NCBI GenBank assembly: GCA_002366885.1
Contig: DFCD01000040.1
Span: 1-13,418 of the forward strand
DNA length: 13,418 nucleotides
Direction: 5' to 3'
DNA from: Verrucomicrobia bacterium UBA3063
GTDB lineage: Bacteria; Verrucomicrobiota; Verrucomicrobiia; Methylacidiphilales; Verrucolacustridaceae
In this document: positions 7,805-13,418 of the stretch, in pieces
How the letters are laid out: every line of letters begins with the position of its first letter
Numbering within the stretch: position 1 is the stretch's first letter
Position numbers and translations under genes: made by a program
Notes under the pieces: generated by a model
The model's database searches: none
Seen by the model: the letters and a program-made list of their open reading frames with translations, nothing else
What the model was told of the DNA's origin: nothing

Positions 7805-8755
7805 TTACACCTTCACCATCCCCTTTAGTTTTTCGTAGAGCTTCCGCAGGTGCGGCATGGGGAGGCCGGCGGCGGTGCCTTGTCGGAGGGCTTCGCCCCA
7901 GATGGATTCCAGCTCGACCGGTTTGCCCGCCTCCCAATCCAGCTGGCTGGAGGATTTGTAATGACCCATGGTCCTTGTCCGGGCGATCTCCTTCTCGATC
8001 AGTCCGTCTTCCTGGGGAAAGCCAAGTTTGGCGGATGCGGCCAAGACCTCGGTCATCAGGTCCTTGGCTTCCCGATGAAGTTGGGGGTCCTCGAGCACCT
8101 GCTGGGTGTCCCTTCCTCCTGGTCCGCCGGCAATGCCCAACCCGTTGAACGGGACGTTCCAGACGAGCTTGTACCACCGGGCGGAACCGATGGAGGGCGC
8201 GACCGTGCAGCCCACCCCTGCCTTGGTGAAGATTTGTGCAAGGGAGCGGGCGCGGGGAGTGTCACCTCCGGAAAGGTCGGAAAACTTGATGTCGGTGCAG
8301 GCCAAGTTGCGGGCCACGCCGGGTTCGGGCCGGGAAACGCAGACGTGGCAGACTCCACCCAGCACCCGCTCTTTTCCGGCAAGGGAGGCGAGAACCTGCT
8401 CGTTGCCCAGTCCGTTCTGCAGGGTGCAGACCGCGGTATCGGGTCCAAGCAGGGGGGGGATGAGGTTTTTCAGGTCGGCATTGCCGGTGGTCTTGATGCA
8501 GATCAGGACGAGATCAACGGGGCCGACTTCCTGGGGGGTTCCGAAGGCTTGGACGGGGTGGAGCGGAAAATCCCCGTAAGGGCATCGGACCTGGATGCCG
8601 TGTTTTTGCAGGTGCGCGAGGTCCCTCCGGGCAAGAAAGGAGACGGGGACGCCCGACCTGGCTAACTTGGCGCCGTAGTACATCCCGAGTGCCCCCGTGC
8701 CGACGACGGCAGTCCTGGGCAAGGCGGGCAGGGCATGGGCAGGGCCACCTGGCAT
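7805..8755 (-). CDS. panE: 2-dehydropantoate 2-reductase (ketopantoate reductase)
   Basis: Reduces ketopantoate to pantoate with NADPH, a step of pantothenate and CoA synthesis. The 316 residues are normal for the family. The N-terminal Rossmann motif is VVGTGALGMYYGAKLARSG (about 17-35). LQNGLGNE (112-119) is the conserved nucleotide/substrate loop. The catalytic lysine is K196 in ARWYKLVWN, with N200 after it, and the helical C-terminal domain has SSSQLDWEAGKPVELESI with the conserved E281. The ATG at 8755 has no obvious Shine-Dalgarno. The first 14 residues, rich in Pro and Ala, are dispensable for the fold, so a slightly later start is possible, though no in-frame ATG lies between. Ketopantoate reductases have close relatives of unknown substrate, so the symbol is assigned by motif only. 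Confidence 0.87.
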   Translation of the reverse strand: MPGGPAHALPALPRTAVVGTGALGMYYGAKLARSGVPVSFLARRDLAHLQKHGIQVRCPYGDFPLHPVQAFGTPQEVGPVDLVLICIKTTGNADLKNLIPPLLGPDTAVCTLQNGLGNEQVLASLAGKERVLGGVCHVCVSRPEPGVARNLACTDIKFSDLSGGDTPRARSLAQIFTKAGVGCTVAPSIGSARWYKLVWNVPFNGLGIAGGPGGRDTQQVLEDPQLHREAKDLMTEVLAASAKLGFPQEDGLIEKEIARTRTMGHYKSSSQLDWEAGKPVELESIWGEALRQGTAAGLPMPHLRKLYEKLKGMVKV

Positions 8756-8822
8756 GAGATGAGAATAGCTTGGCCTGCTTGGAATTTACAGGCGTTTGCG
8801 GGTGGGCGAGAATCCATGGGTC

Positions 8823-8895
<73 letters not shown>

Positions 8896-9022
8896 GTCCT
8901 TTGCCGGGAGCGGGATGGCCGTTCCGCCGGCGGGGCGAAATCATTCACCGGTTGTCGGCAGGGGTGGCAAAAACGAGCCGGTTTTGCGGGGAAATGCGGG
9001 GGGAAACGGGCGAAACTGGGGA

Positions 9023-9712
9023 ATGTCGCCTTTGCGTGTGATCGTCTTCGGGGGCCTCCTGCTGACGGCGTGTTCCCTTGTTGCCGGGGAGACCGGTGCA
9101 GGTCGTCTCGGAGACGCCCAGGAAGATATGGCAAATGCCAGTTGGCCCAGGAAGCCCGATGCCCGCCTAAGTCCCTTGTCCGGAAAGATGAAGTCCATCT
9201 CCGAAATTTCCCCGACGTATTATGGCCAGGGCCGTGAGTTTTCCACGGTGCGTCTGGATCCTTTCGAGAAAAAATCCTCCTTGGGGGATCGACCGGCTTG
9301 GGACAGGGAAGACGGACCGCATCGGGAGCAGGAGAGGTGGGGAGGAGGGACGGAGTTTGCGGGAGGGGCCAAGAAGAGCGGCCGCTATCAGGCCCAGCAG
9401 ACGCTGGCTTCCTCGGATACCAGGGTTTTCCGGCAAATTCCGGGCGAAACTGCATCCGGTTGGTCTTCCCGATCGGACCGGGTCACCCAGAAATCCGACG
9501 GAGGATTGAAGATGTATGAGGGGCGTTTGACGCGCGTCCGGGCCAGGATGGTCGAGAAGGAAAAAAATGTCAGGGACCTTGGGGCGGGGCGGCAGGAAAG
9601 TTACCGTCCGGACCAAGTGGAAAAAATGCTGTCCCAGCCCCTTGGCGATTTACGCGGCCCCGTCAGGGAATCACCTGCAGCGGCATCTCCGCCCGGAGCA
9701 GGGGGTAATTGA
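9023..9712 (+). CDS. Hypothetical lipoprotein
   Basis: Predicted lipoprotein of 229 residues and unknown function. The ATG at 9023 starts a short signal peptide (MSPLRVIVFGGLLLTAC) with a good lipobox, L14-T15-A16-C17, so the mature protein would be lipid-anchored at C17. The rest is hydrophilic, rich in Arg, Gly, Ser and Asp, probably poorly folded, with no domain I recognise. Patches such as ISPTYYGQGREFSTVR and AWDREDGPHREQERW look like conserved short motifs rather than random frame. The frame is open back to 8915, but only 9023 gives a signal peptide. The Shine-Dalgarno is weak (GGGG just upstream). Its last 50 nt overlap, tail to tail, the 3' end of the next gene. The tail sequence is lower complexity (SPAAASPPGAGGN), so this overlap looks like read-through into the neighbour. 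Confidence 0.7.
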   Translation: MSPLRVIVFGGLLLTACSLVAGETGAGRLGDAQEDMANASWPRKPDARLSPLSGKMKSISEISPTYYGQGREFSTVRLDPFEKKSSLGDRPAWDREDGPHREQERWGGGTEFAGGAKKSGRYQAQQTLASSDTRVFRQIPGETASGWSSRSDRVTQKSDGGLKMYEGRLTRVRARMVEKEKNVRDLGAGRQESYRPDQVEKMLSQPLGDLRGPVRESPAAASPPGAGGN

Positions 9713-10247
9713 CAAGGTTTGCGGACAAGGTGGCGGAACCGATCGAGACCCGGCCCCGAAGGGCCTGATAGGGGATGGAAATCCGGTAATTGAGCCGTTC
9801 CCCCGCATTGAGGAACCCGTACCCCGCTTCAGGGGCGAACTCAAAATCCTCCGACCAGGTGTAGACGACCTCTCCGGCCTCGTTCCTGACTTCTGCCTCG
9901 CACCTTTGCGCGGTGGGAAAAAATAGAAAAGTTCCGTTTTCGGAGCCGTTGGTCACGGTGAATCTCAGGTTGATCTGATCGTCCGGCTGAGGCTCGCGGA
10001 TTTTCCTCAGGCTCAACTCCCCCGGAGTGACCTCCAGCTTGGTCTGAAAGGACTCCAGATTGAGTTCGTTGGCCTTTTCAAAGCGGCGTTTGGATCCCTG
10101 AATGAGAAACCCCCCCTTGATCAGGCCGGGGGCCCCCTGGAACTTCTTTGGGACGGTTTCGCGGGATGCATCCACCTCGGCCAGGCAGTATTCTGCGGAC
10201 AAGGAGAGCCATCCGGCCATGCCGATCGCCATGATCCATCCGCGCAT
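9663..10247 (-). CDS. Exported protein with BsuPI-like (intracellular proteinase inhibitor) domain
   Basis: 194 residues from ATG at 10247. The N-terminus looks like a signal peptide (MRGWIMAIGMAGWLSLSAEYCLA, cleavage probably after A23), so it is likely periplasmic or secreted. Residues about 75-180 look like a beta-sandwich of the BsuPI type: NLRFTVTNGS, then FLFFPTAQRCEAEVRNEAG (108-126), VVYTWSEDFEF (128-138) and LNAGERLNYRISIPY (146-160). This is the usual series of an F-P-T/S-x-Q-x-x-x strand, then V-R-x-x-x-G, then W-S, then a G-E strand. BsuPI of Bacillus inhibits a major intracellular serine protease, but most relatives are uncharacterised, so inhibition here is unproven. The frame is open upstream to 10340; those extra residues would bury the signal peptide. 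The gene is divergent from the P1-head-like gene. Confidence 0.7.
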   Translation of the reverse strand: MRGWIMAIGMAGWLSLSAEYCLAEVDASRETVPKKFQGAPGLIKGGFLIQGSKRRFEKANELNLESFQTKLEVTPGELSLRKIREPQPDDQINLRFTVTNGSENGTFLFFPTAQRCEAEVRNEAGEVVYTWSEDFEFAPEAGYGFLNAGERLNYRISIPYQALRGRVSIGSATLSANLVNYPLLRAEMPLQVIP

Positions 10248-10252
10248 AAGCG

Positions 10253-10281
10253 ATTCTGGATGGAATCGGGATCTTTGACAA
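10253..10281 (-). promoter_or_regulatory. Possible promoter of the BsuPI-like gene
   Basis: On the minus strand TTGTCA (10281-10276; 5 of 6 matches) and CAGAAT (10258-10253; 4 of 6) are 17 nt apart. The -10-like box ends five bases before the ATG at 10247, so the transcript would be leaderless. A TTGACA (10275-10280) on the plus strand overlaps the same palindrome but has no convincing -10 partner for the divergent gene. Confidence 0.35.
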
Positions 10282-10321
10282 ATCGGGTCGTCCGCGCCGC
10301 TGACGAAGGTAGCGTGAGGGG

Positions 10322-10783
10322 ATGGGACGTGTCTTGGCATTGCTGGTGGGGGCGTGGTTCTGGATCGGGGCGGCGGAAAAGCCTCCGGTGCTGCTGCGCG
10401 TCCATCTACAGGCCCCGGAGGGCGTCAAGGGCATGGTAACGGTTCCCATCACCCTCCTGAACCCCCCCGCCACCATCGCCATCCGGAACATTCCCGAGGT
10501 TTCCGAAAAGGAGATCCGCAAGATTCAGAGCCTTCCCGACGGGACTGTGGTGGTCGAATTTGACGATTTTGGGAAGACCAAACTGGAGGTTGCCACGAAT
10601 ACAGGGCGGGGACTGATCCTGGTGGTGATTGTCAACGGGCGTGTGGTCTACGCCCCAACGATTGACACGAACCTCACCCGGGGAACCCTTGCCCTTCCCG
10701 CGGGATCGATTTTGCCCGCAGAAATAGAGGCCCTGAACGATATCCGCAACAAAGAGCGGGCCCAGAAACTGAAGGAGCTTTAA
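10322..10783 (+). CDS. Small exported protein resembling a SecD P1-head domain
   Basis: 153 residues from ATG at 10322. It begins with a signal peptide (MGRVLALLVGAWFWIGAA, cleavage near A18), so it is probably periplasmic. Residues about 23-138 resemble the P1 head subdomain of SecD: a beta strand region with IRNIPEVSEKEIRKIQ (54-69), then VVEFDDFGKTKLEVATN (77-93), then GLILVVIVNGRVVYAPTI (97-114), then a short strand and helix (LPAGSILPAEIEALN). The block L-x-V-V-x-V-N-G-x-V-V-Y-A-P is the counterpart of the SecD phrase with I-V-L-D-G-x-V-x-S-A-P. Unlike SecD there are no transmembrane segments after the signal, so it is a stand-alone domain and not a translocase subunit. The family assignment is by pattern and the function is unknown. 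It ends in TAA. Confidence 0.72.
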   Translation: MGRVLALLVGAWFWIGAAEKPPVLLRVHLQAPEGVKGMVTVPITLLNPPATIAIRNIPEVSEKEIRKIQSLPDGTVVVEFDDFGKTKLEVATNTGRGLILVVIVNGRVVYAPTIDTNLTRGTLALPAGSILPAEIEALNDIRNKERAQKLKEL

Positions 10784-11179
10784 CAGGTATCGATTGCCGT
10801 TTTTGTTGGAAACCAGCCAGGGACGCTTTTCGGGCAAGATTTGGGAGCGGAATTGGTTGACTCCCTCCCGCCCATATGTTGTGTTGAATGTATGGGGTTC
10901 TACCGCATCTTGAGAGAGCATCTGCCGATTGCTGTTTCCGGCAATGTGGTTAAGGCCGTGATGGAAAGAAATCTAGGAGAATGGCATCCGGGGCATTCCC
11001 GGAAAAACCCGGAGGTACAGGTTTTCCTGATTTCGAGGGTTTCGCCCGCCTTTTCCCCGTTCCGTTCCGGACACAGGCCAACGACAGTTGGCTGGTTCCA
11101 AAAGTGGGGAAAAAGGATGCGGGGCTGGGTTTCGGTCGGGCTTCCCTTTTGACCGGCGCGGGCCGCAGGGGTTTCCCGT
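10784..11179. other. About 400-nt region without a supported gene
   Basis: Between the P1-head-like gene and the end of the FAD oxidase gene I find no recognisable protein or RNA. Short frames exist on both strands, the longest plus-strand one from GTG 10841 (or ATG 10892) to 11152, but their composition is not convincingly coding. A hairpin, CCGGG (10988-10992) with CCCGG (10998-11002), is followed by AAAAA. The first 150 nt are noticeably richer in A and T than the genes around. It could hold an RNA gene, a degraded gene or simple spacer. Confidence 0.5.
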
Positions 11180-12541
11180 TTAGCGGAGGTATTTGCCGGG
11201 ATTCAAAATCGCCAGCGGGTCCAGGGCCCGTTTGACCAGCCTGTGGATTTTTTGCAGATCGGGTGATGCCGCCTTCGGCCACCAGGGACTTTTGGCCATG
11301 CCAATCCCATGCTCTCCGCTGATGACCCCGCCGAGGGCGAGGACGCCGGAGAACAACTCATCGAGAATCCTGCGCATCGCGGGATCGTCCTGTTGGGTTC
11401 CCCGGGGAGCCATCAGGTTGACGTGAATGTTCCCGTCGCCGGCATGTCCGAAACTGGAAATGGGAATCCGGTATTTTTTCTGAAGTCGGGCGGTCAGCCG
11501 GAAAAGTTCAAGAATCCGGCCCCTGGGAACGGTGACATCCTCGTTCAGTTTGACGAGTCCAGTGTCCCGCAGGGCGTAACTGAAGCCCCGGCGGATTTTC
11601 CAGAGCCTTTCGCACGCGTGGGTGCCAAGCGCGGGGGATAAGCGGGAGGCGGAAGGCCGGAGCAGGCGCATCGCCAGCGCCAGATCCGTCTTCACGGCCG
11701 CCGGCTGGCCGTCGAACTCCGCGATGATGAGGGAATCGCCCCGCGGGGCGCCCGGGATGGCTTTCCTGGCCGCGGCCAGGGTGGAGGGGTCGGCAATTTC
11801 CAGGGCGGAGGGAAGAAGCCCGGCGGCGAGAATTTTTTGGACGGCGGCCGCCGCCTGCGGCAGGGAACGGAACTCCGCGAGCAGGGCGGAGCGATCCGGA
11901 GGCCGAGGCAGCAGCCGCAGGGTGGCTTCCGAGACCACGCCCAGCATCCCCTCGGATCCGCAAAAGAGACCGATGAAATCCAGGCCCGTCCGGTTTTTGT
12001 GGGTCCGCCCGCCGAATCGCACCACCGTTCCGTCGGCTAAAACGACCTCCAGCCCAAGGAGGTAATTCCGGGTGACACCGTATTTCAGGCATCGTGGACC
12101 GCCAGCGTTGGTGGCGATATTCCCGCCAAGGGTGGACTCCTTCAGACTCGCAGGGTCCGGAGGGTAAAACAGGCCTTTCCGGGAAACGGCGGAGGCCAGG
12201 GAGCCGGTGATGACCCCGGGTTGGACCACGGCCAGACCATCGCTCCTGGAAATTTCCAGGATCCGGTTCATGCGCAGAAGGGAAAGAACCACTCCTCCTT
12301 TTAGGGGGACACAACCCCCGACATAGCCGCGCCCGCCGCCGCGGGCCGTGACCGGGATCTTTTTCCGGTGGCAAAAGGCCAGGATTTTGGAGACTTGGGC
12401 GGTGTTGCGCGGAAAGGCGACAGCTTCCGGCAGGGCCGAGGCCATCCAGGCATCGCCCGAGTTGGCGGCCAGGGTGGGGGGATCGAAACGGAGGACGCCG
12501 GCGGGCAGTTGGCGGGCCAAAGGGCGGAGGCGGGAACTCAT
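11180..12541 (-). CDS. FAD-linked oxidase, GlcD/D-lactate dehydrogenase type
   Basis: Flavoprotein oxidising a D-2-hydroxy acid such as glycolate or D-lactate, 453 residues. The N-terminal FAD-binding domain (about 38-215) shows PEAVAFPRNTAQVSKIL, TARGGGRGYVGG (65-76), ESTLGGNIATNAGGP (135-149), YLLGLEVVLADGTVV and DFIGLFCGSEGMLGVVSEATL (188-208). The C-terminal FAD-oxidase domain has NEDVTVPR (333-340), SFGHAGDGNIHVN with H366 and H373, and GVISGEHGIGMAK (405-417), then LDPLAILNPGKYL. The GHAGDGNIH and GEHG motifs are the metal and substrate-site signatures of the GlcD branch. The ATG at 12541 overlaps the smpB stop as ATGA, so translation is coupled. The frame is open further upstream, but that part is only smpB read in another frame. 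The substrate cannot be fixed; no GlcE, GlcF or lactate genes are adjacent. No Fe-S domain is fused. Confidence 0.92.
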   Translation of the reverse strand: MSSRLRPLARQLPAGVLRFDPPTLAANSGDAWMASALPEAVAFPRNTAQVSKILAFCHRKKIPVTARGGGRGYVGGCVPLKGGVVLSLLRMNRILEISRSDGLAVVQPGVITGSLASAVSRKGLFYPPDPASLKESTLGGNIATNAGGPRCLKYGVTRNYLLGLEVVLADGTVVRFGGRTHKNRTGLDFIGLFCGSEGMLGVVSEATLRLLPRPPDRSALLAEFRSLPQAAAAVQKILAAGLLPSALEIADPSTLAAARKAIPGAPRGDSLIIAEFDGQPAAVKTDLALAMRLLRPSASRLSPALGTHACERLWKIRRGFSYALRDTGLVKLNEDVTVPRGRILELFRLTARLQKKYRIPISSFGHAGDGNIHVNLMAPRGTQQDDPAMRRILDELFSGVLALGGVISGEHGIGMAKSPWWPKAASPDLQKIHRLVKRALDPLAILNPGKYLR

Positions 12542-12996
12542 CGGCGGCGTCGATTGGCCAGTTCCCGCGAGACTTCGCGATCGGCCTGGCGCTTGATGAG
12601 ATCCTGACGACGATCGCGGTGCGTCTTGCCGGCGCCCAGGCCCACAAGGATTTTGAAGCGGCCGTCCTTGAAATAGCCTTTGAGCGGAACAAGGGCGCGG
12701 GAGCCGCCTTTTTCGATCTGGCCAAGGAAGCGGTGAATCTCCGCCTTGTGGAGGAGGAGTTTGCGGGGTCGGTCCGGCTCCGGGTTGGCACGGTTCCCGT
12801 GGCTGTAGGGGGCGATGTGGAAGGAGTGGAGCCAAGCTTCGCCGTTTTCAATCCGGCCGAAGGAGTGGGCGAGGTCGCCGTTGCCGGCACGGATCGATTT
12901 GATTTCCGGGCCGGTTAGGACAACTCCGGCTTCGACGGACTCCAGGATCGAGTAATTGTGGCCAGCCCGGCGGTTGTGGATCTCGATGGTTTTCAG
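12538..12996 (-). CDS. smpB: SsrA (tmRNA)-binding protein SmpB, apparent CTG start
   Basis: SmpB binds tmRNA and brings it to stalled ribosomes for trans-translation. Read from CTG at 12996-12994, the frame gives 152 residues, the normal length. The family blocks are NRRAGHNYSILESVEAGVVL near the N-terminus, LTGPEIKSIRAGNGDL, AWLHSFHIAPYSHGN, RPRKLLLHKAEIHRFLGQ, LVPLKGYFKDGRFKI, GLGAGKTHRDRRQDL, and a basic tail ending ANRRR. The frame is closed by TGA at 13005-13003 just upstream, and no ATG, GTG or TTG precedes residue 100 or so. CTG is the only near-cognate start in place, and GGGGTGA (13009-13003) six bases before it is a fair Shine-Dalgarno. The alternative is a one-base indel, with GTG at 13006 as the start (VTRPEN... 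then joining the SmpB frame). The gene lies 31 nt after rpoZ and overlaps the FAD oxidase ATG. Its identity is certain, its start is not. Confidence 0.93.
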   Translation of the reverse strand: MKTIEIHNRRAGHNYSILESVEAGVVLTGPEIKSIRAGNGDLAHSFGRIENGEAWLHSFHIAPYSHGNRANPEPDRPRKLLLHKAEIHRFLGQIEKGGSRALVPLKGYFKDGRFKILVGLGAGKTHRDRRQDLIKRQADREVSRELANRRRR

Positions 12997-13002
12997 GGCG
13001 CG

Positions 13003-13009
13003 TCACCCC
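13003..13009 (-). promoter_or_regulatory. Shine-Dalgarno supporting the CTG start of smpB
   Basis: GGGGTGA on the minus strand contains GGTGA, a perfect part of the consensus AGGAGGTGA. It ends six bases before the CTG at 12996. Most other genes here lack a Shine-Dalgarno, which makes this one more telling. It includes the TGA that closes the smpB frame upstream. Confidence 0.5.
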
Positions 13010-13027
13010 GTCGCCCGGAAGGGGCCT

Positions 13028-13285
13028 TTAGGAAGATTTCTTGGCGCGGGTCTTGCGGGCCGGTTTGGCAGGAGCCTCGGCGGTCTCGCCACCTAGGACC
13101 TCATAACCCAGTTTGCCATCGGCGATCTCGTGGAGGGCGACGTCCATAAAAGTCATGCGGGGGCTGACAACGATCATCGGGCGGTAGCCGAGGCCGAGCT
13201 GGCGAACGCGTTTGGAAACGACATTGATGAGGATTTGGGGGTTAGCGACCTTGGAAAGGGCGCGGTGGACAAGTTCTGATCTCAT
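13028..13285 (-). CDS. rpoZ: RNA polymerase omega subunit
   Basis: Small subunit that helps assemble the beta' subunit of RNA polymerase. The 85 residues fit the family. The core is ELVHRALSKVANPQILINVV then SKRVRQLGLGYRPMIVV, followed by DVALHEIADGKLGYEVL. This matches the omega order of a short helix, x-N-x-x-x-L-x-x-x-V-S-x-R-x-R-Q-L, the R-P-x-I/V strand and the A-L-x-E-I-x-x-G-K helix. The tail is low-complexity and basic (PAKPARKTRAKKSS), common in short omega proteins. The ATG at 13285 is preceded by AACCCCTT and no Shine-Dalgarno. It is the first gene of rpoZ-smpB-FAD oxidase. The protein is short and divergent, so identity rests mainly on the R-V-R-Q-L and A-L-x-E-I-x-x-G-K parts. 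Confidence 0.85.
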   Translation of the reverse strand: MRSELVHRALSKVANPQILINVVSKRVRQLGLGYRPMIVVSPRMTFMDVALHEIADGKLGYEVLGGETAEAPAKPARKTRAKKSS

Positions 13286-13306
13286 AAGGGGTTGGGAAAA
13301 CTTTGC

Positions 13307-13334
13307 AATATGTAGGAATAGCGGCAGATTGCAA
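13307..13334 (-). promoter_or_regulatory. Possible rpoZ operon promoter
   Basis: On the minus strand TTGCAA (13334-13329) and CATATT (13312-13307) are 16 nt apart, 21 nt upstream of the rpoZ ATG. Each matches the consensus at 4 of 6 positions. It lies in the 56-nt gap to the divergent tRNA-Pro gene, where a promoter for rpoZ-smpB-FAD oxidase must be. Confidence 0.25.
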
Positions 13335-13341
13335 GGACAAA

Positions 13342-13415
13342 CGGAGCGTAGCTCAGCTTGGTAGAGTACCAGCTTTGGGAGCTGGCTGTCGTGGGTTCAA
13401 ATCCCACCGCTCCGA
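13342..13415 (+). tRNA. tRNA-Pro (UGG)
   Basis: A full cloverleaf: acceptor stem CGGAGCG/CGCTCCG with the C1-G72 pair typical of bacterial tRNA-Pro, D stem GCTC/GAGT, anticodon stem CCAGC/GCTGG around loop TTTGGGA, T stem GTGGG/CCCAC with loop TTCAAAT, and discriminator A. The anticodon is TGG. No CCA is encoded; ATGG follows the acceptor stem. It ends three bases before the window edge. Confidence 0.96.
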
Positions 13416-13418
13416 TGG

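Noticed and set aside
12542..12835. Possible 98-residue N-terminal extension of the FAD oxidase
   Set aside because: This stretch is smpB read in another frame; the oxidase family begins at the ATG at 12541, which overlaps the smpB stop.
11508..12890. A 460-codon minus-strand frame overlapping smpB and the FAD oxidase in another frame
   Set aside because: The product is Arg/Pro/Ser-rich and lacks motifs, while the other frames encode SmpB and a GlcD-type oxidase with all signatures.

Overview
This is a GC-rich bacterial chromosomal window with about twelve protein genes and two tRNAs. I see no mobile element, CRISPR array, phage gene or IS end. Gene content suggests the Verrucomicrobiota: a stand-alone OvoA-type methyltransferase, poorly conserved small exported proteins, tRNAs without an encoded CCA, and few Shine-Dalgarno sites. 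That assignment is an inference from content, not from a marker phylogeny.

Layout. (1) 1-2109 (+): the 3' nine tenths or so of pheT, cut by the window edge. (2) 2314-6317 (-): four genes read M29/NicX-like metallopeptidase -> OvoA-C-terminal-type methyltransferase -> leuC -> leuD. The first two overlap by 4 nt, and leuC and leuD are 1 nt apart. An 89-nt gap with a possible promoter separates the pairs. (3) 6416-7762 (+): an M20 dipeptidase, convergent with panE (7805-8755, -), with a hairpin between them. (4) 8823-8895 (+): tRNA-Ile(CAU). (5) 9023-10783: three small exported proteins of unknown job, namely a lipoprotein (+), a BsuPI-like-domain protein (-) and a SecD P1-head-like protein (+); the last two are divergent. 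(6) 10784-11179: about 400 nt with no gene I can support. (7) 11180-13285 (-): rpoZ -> smpB -> GlcD-type FAD oxidase, tightly packed. (8) 13342-13415 (+): tRNA-Pro(UGG), divergent from rpoZ.

How the genes work together. leuCD encode the isopropylmalate isomerase of leucine synthesis and panE the ketopantoate reductase of pantothenate (CoA) synthesis; both use intermediates of branched-chain amino acid metabolism. pheT, smpB, rpoZ and the tRNAs are core information-processing genes. The methyltransferase belongs to the family that N-methylates 4-mercaptohistidine in ovothiol synthesis, but the sulfoxide synthase (OvoA core) is not in this window. Its partner here is an M29-like protein.

Most notable: two well-supported genes, the ovothiol-type methyltransferase (4420-5163) and smpB (12538-12996), have no ATG, GTG or TTG that would give a full-length family protein. 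Both are best explained by a CTG start followed by AAA. Standard gene callers would truncate the first and probably miss the second. Several other genes lack a Shine-Dalgarno and have a -10-like box only 5-9 nt before the ATG, as expected for leaderless mRNAs.
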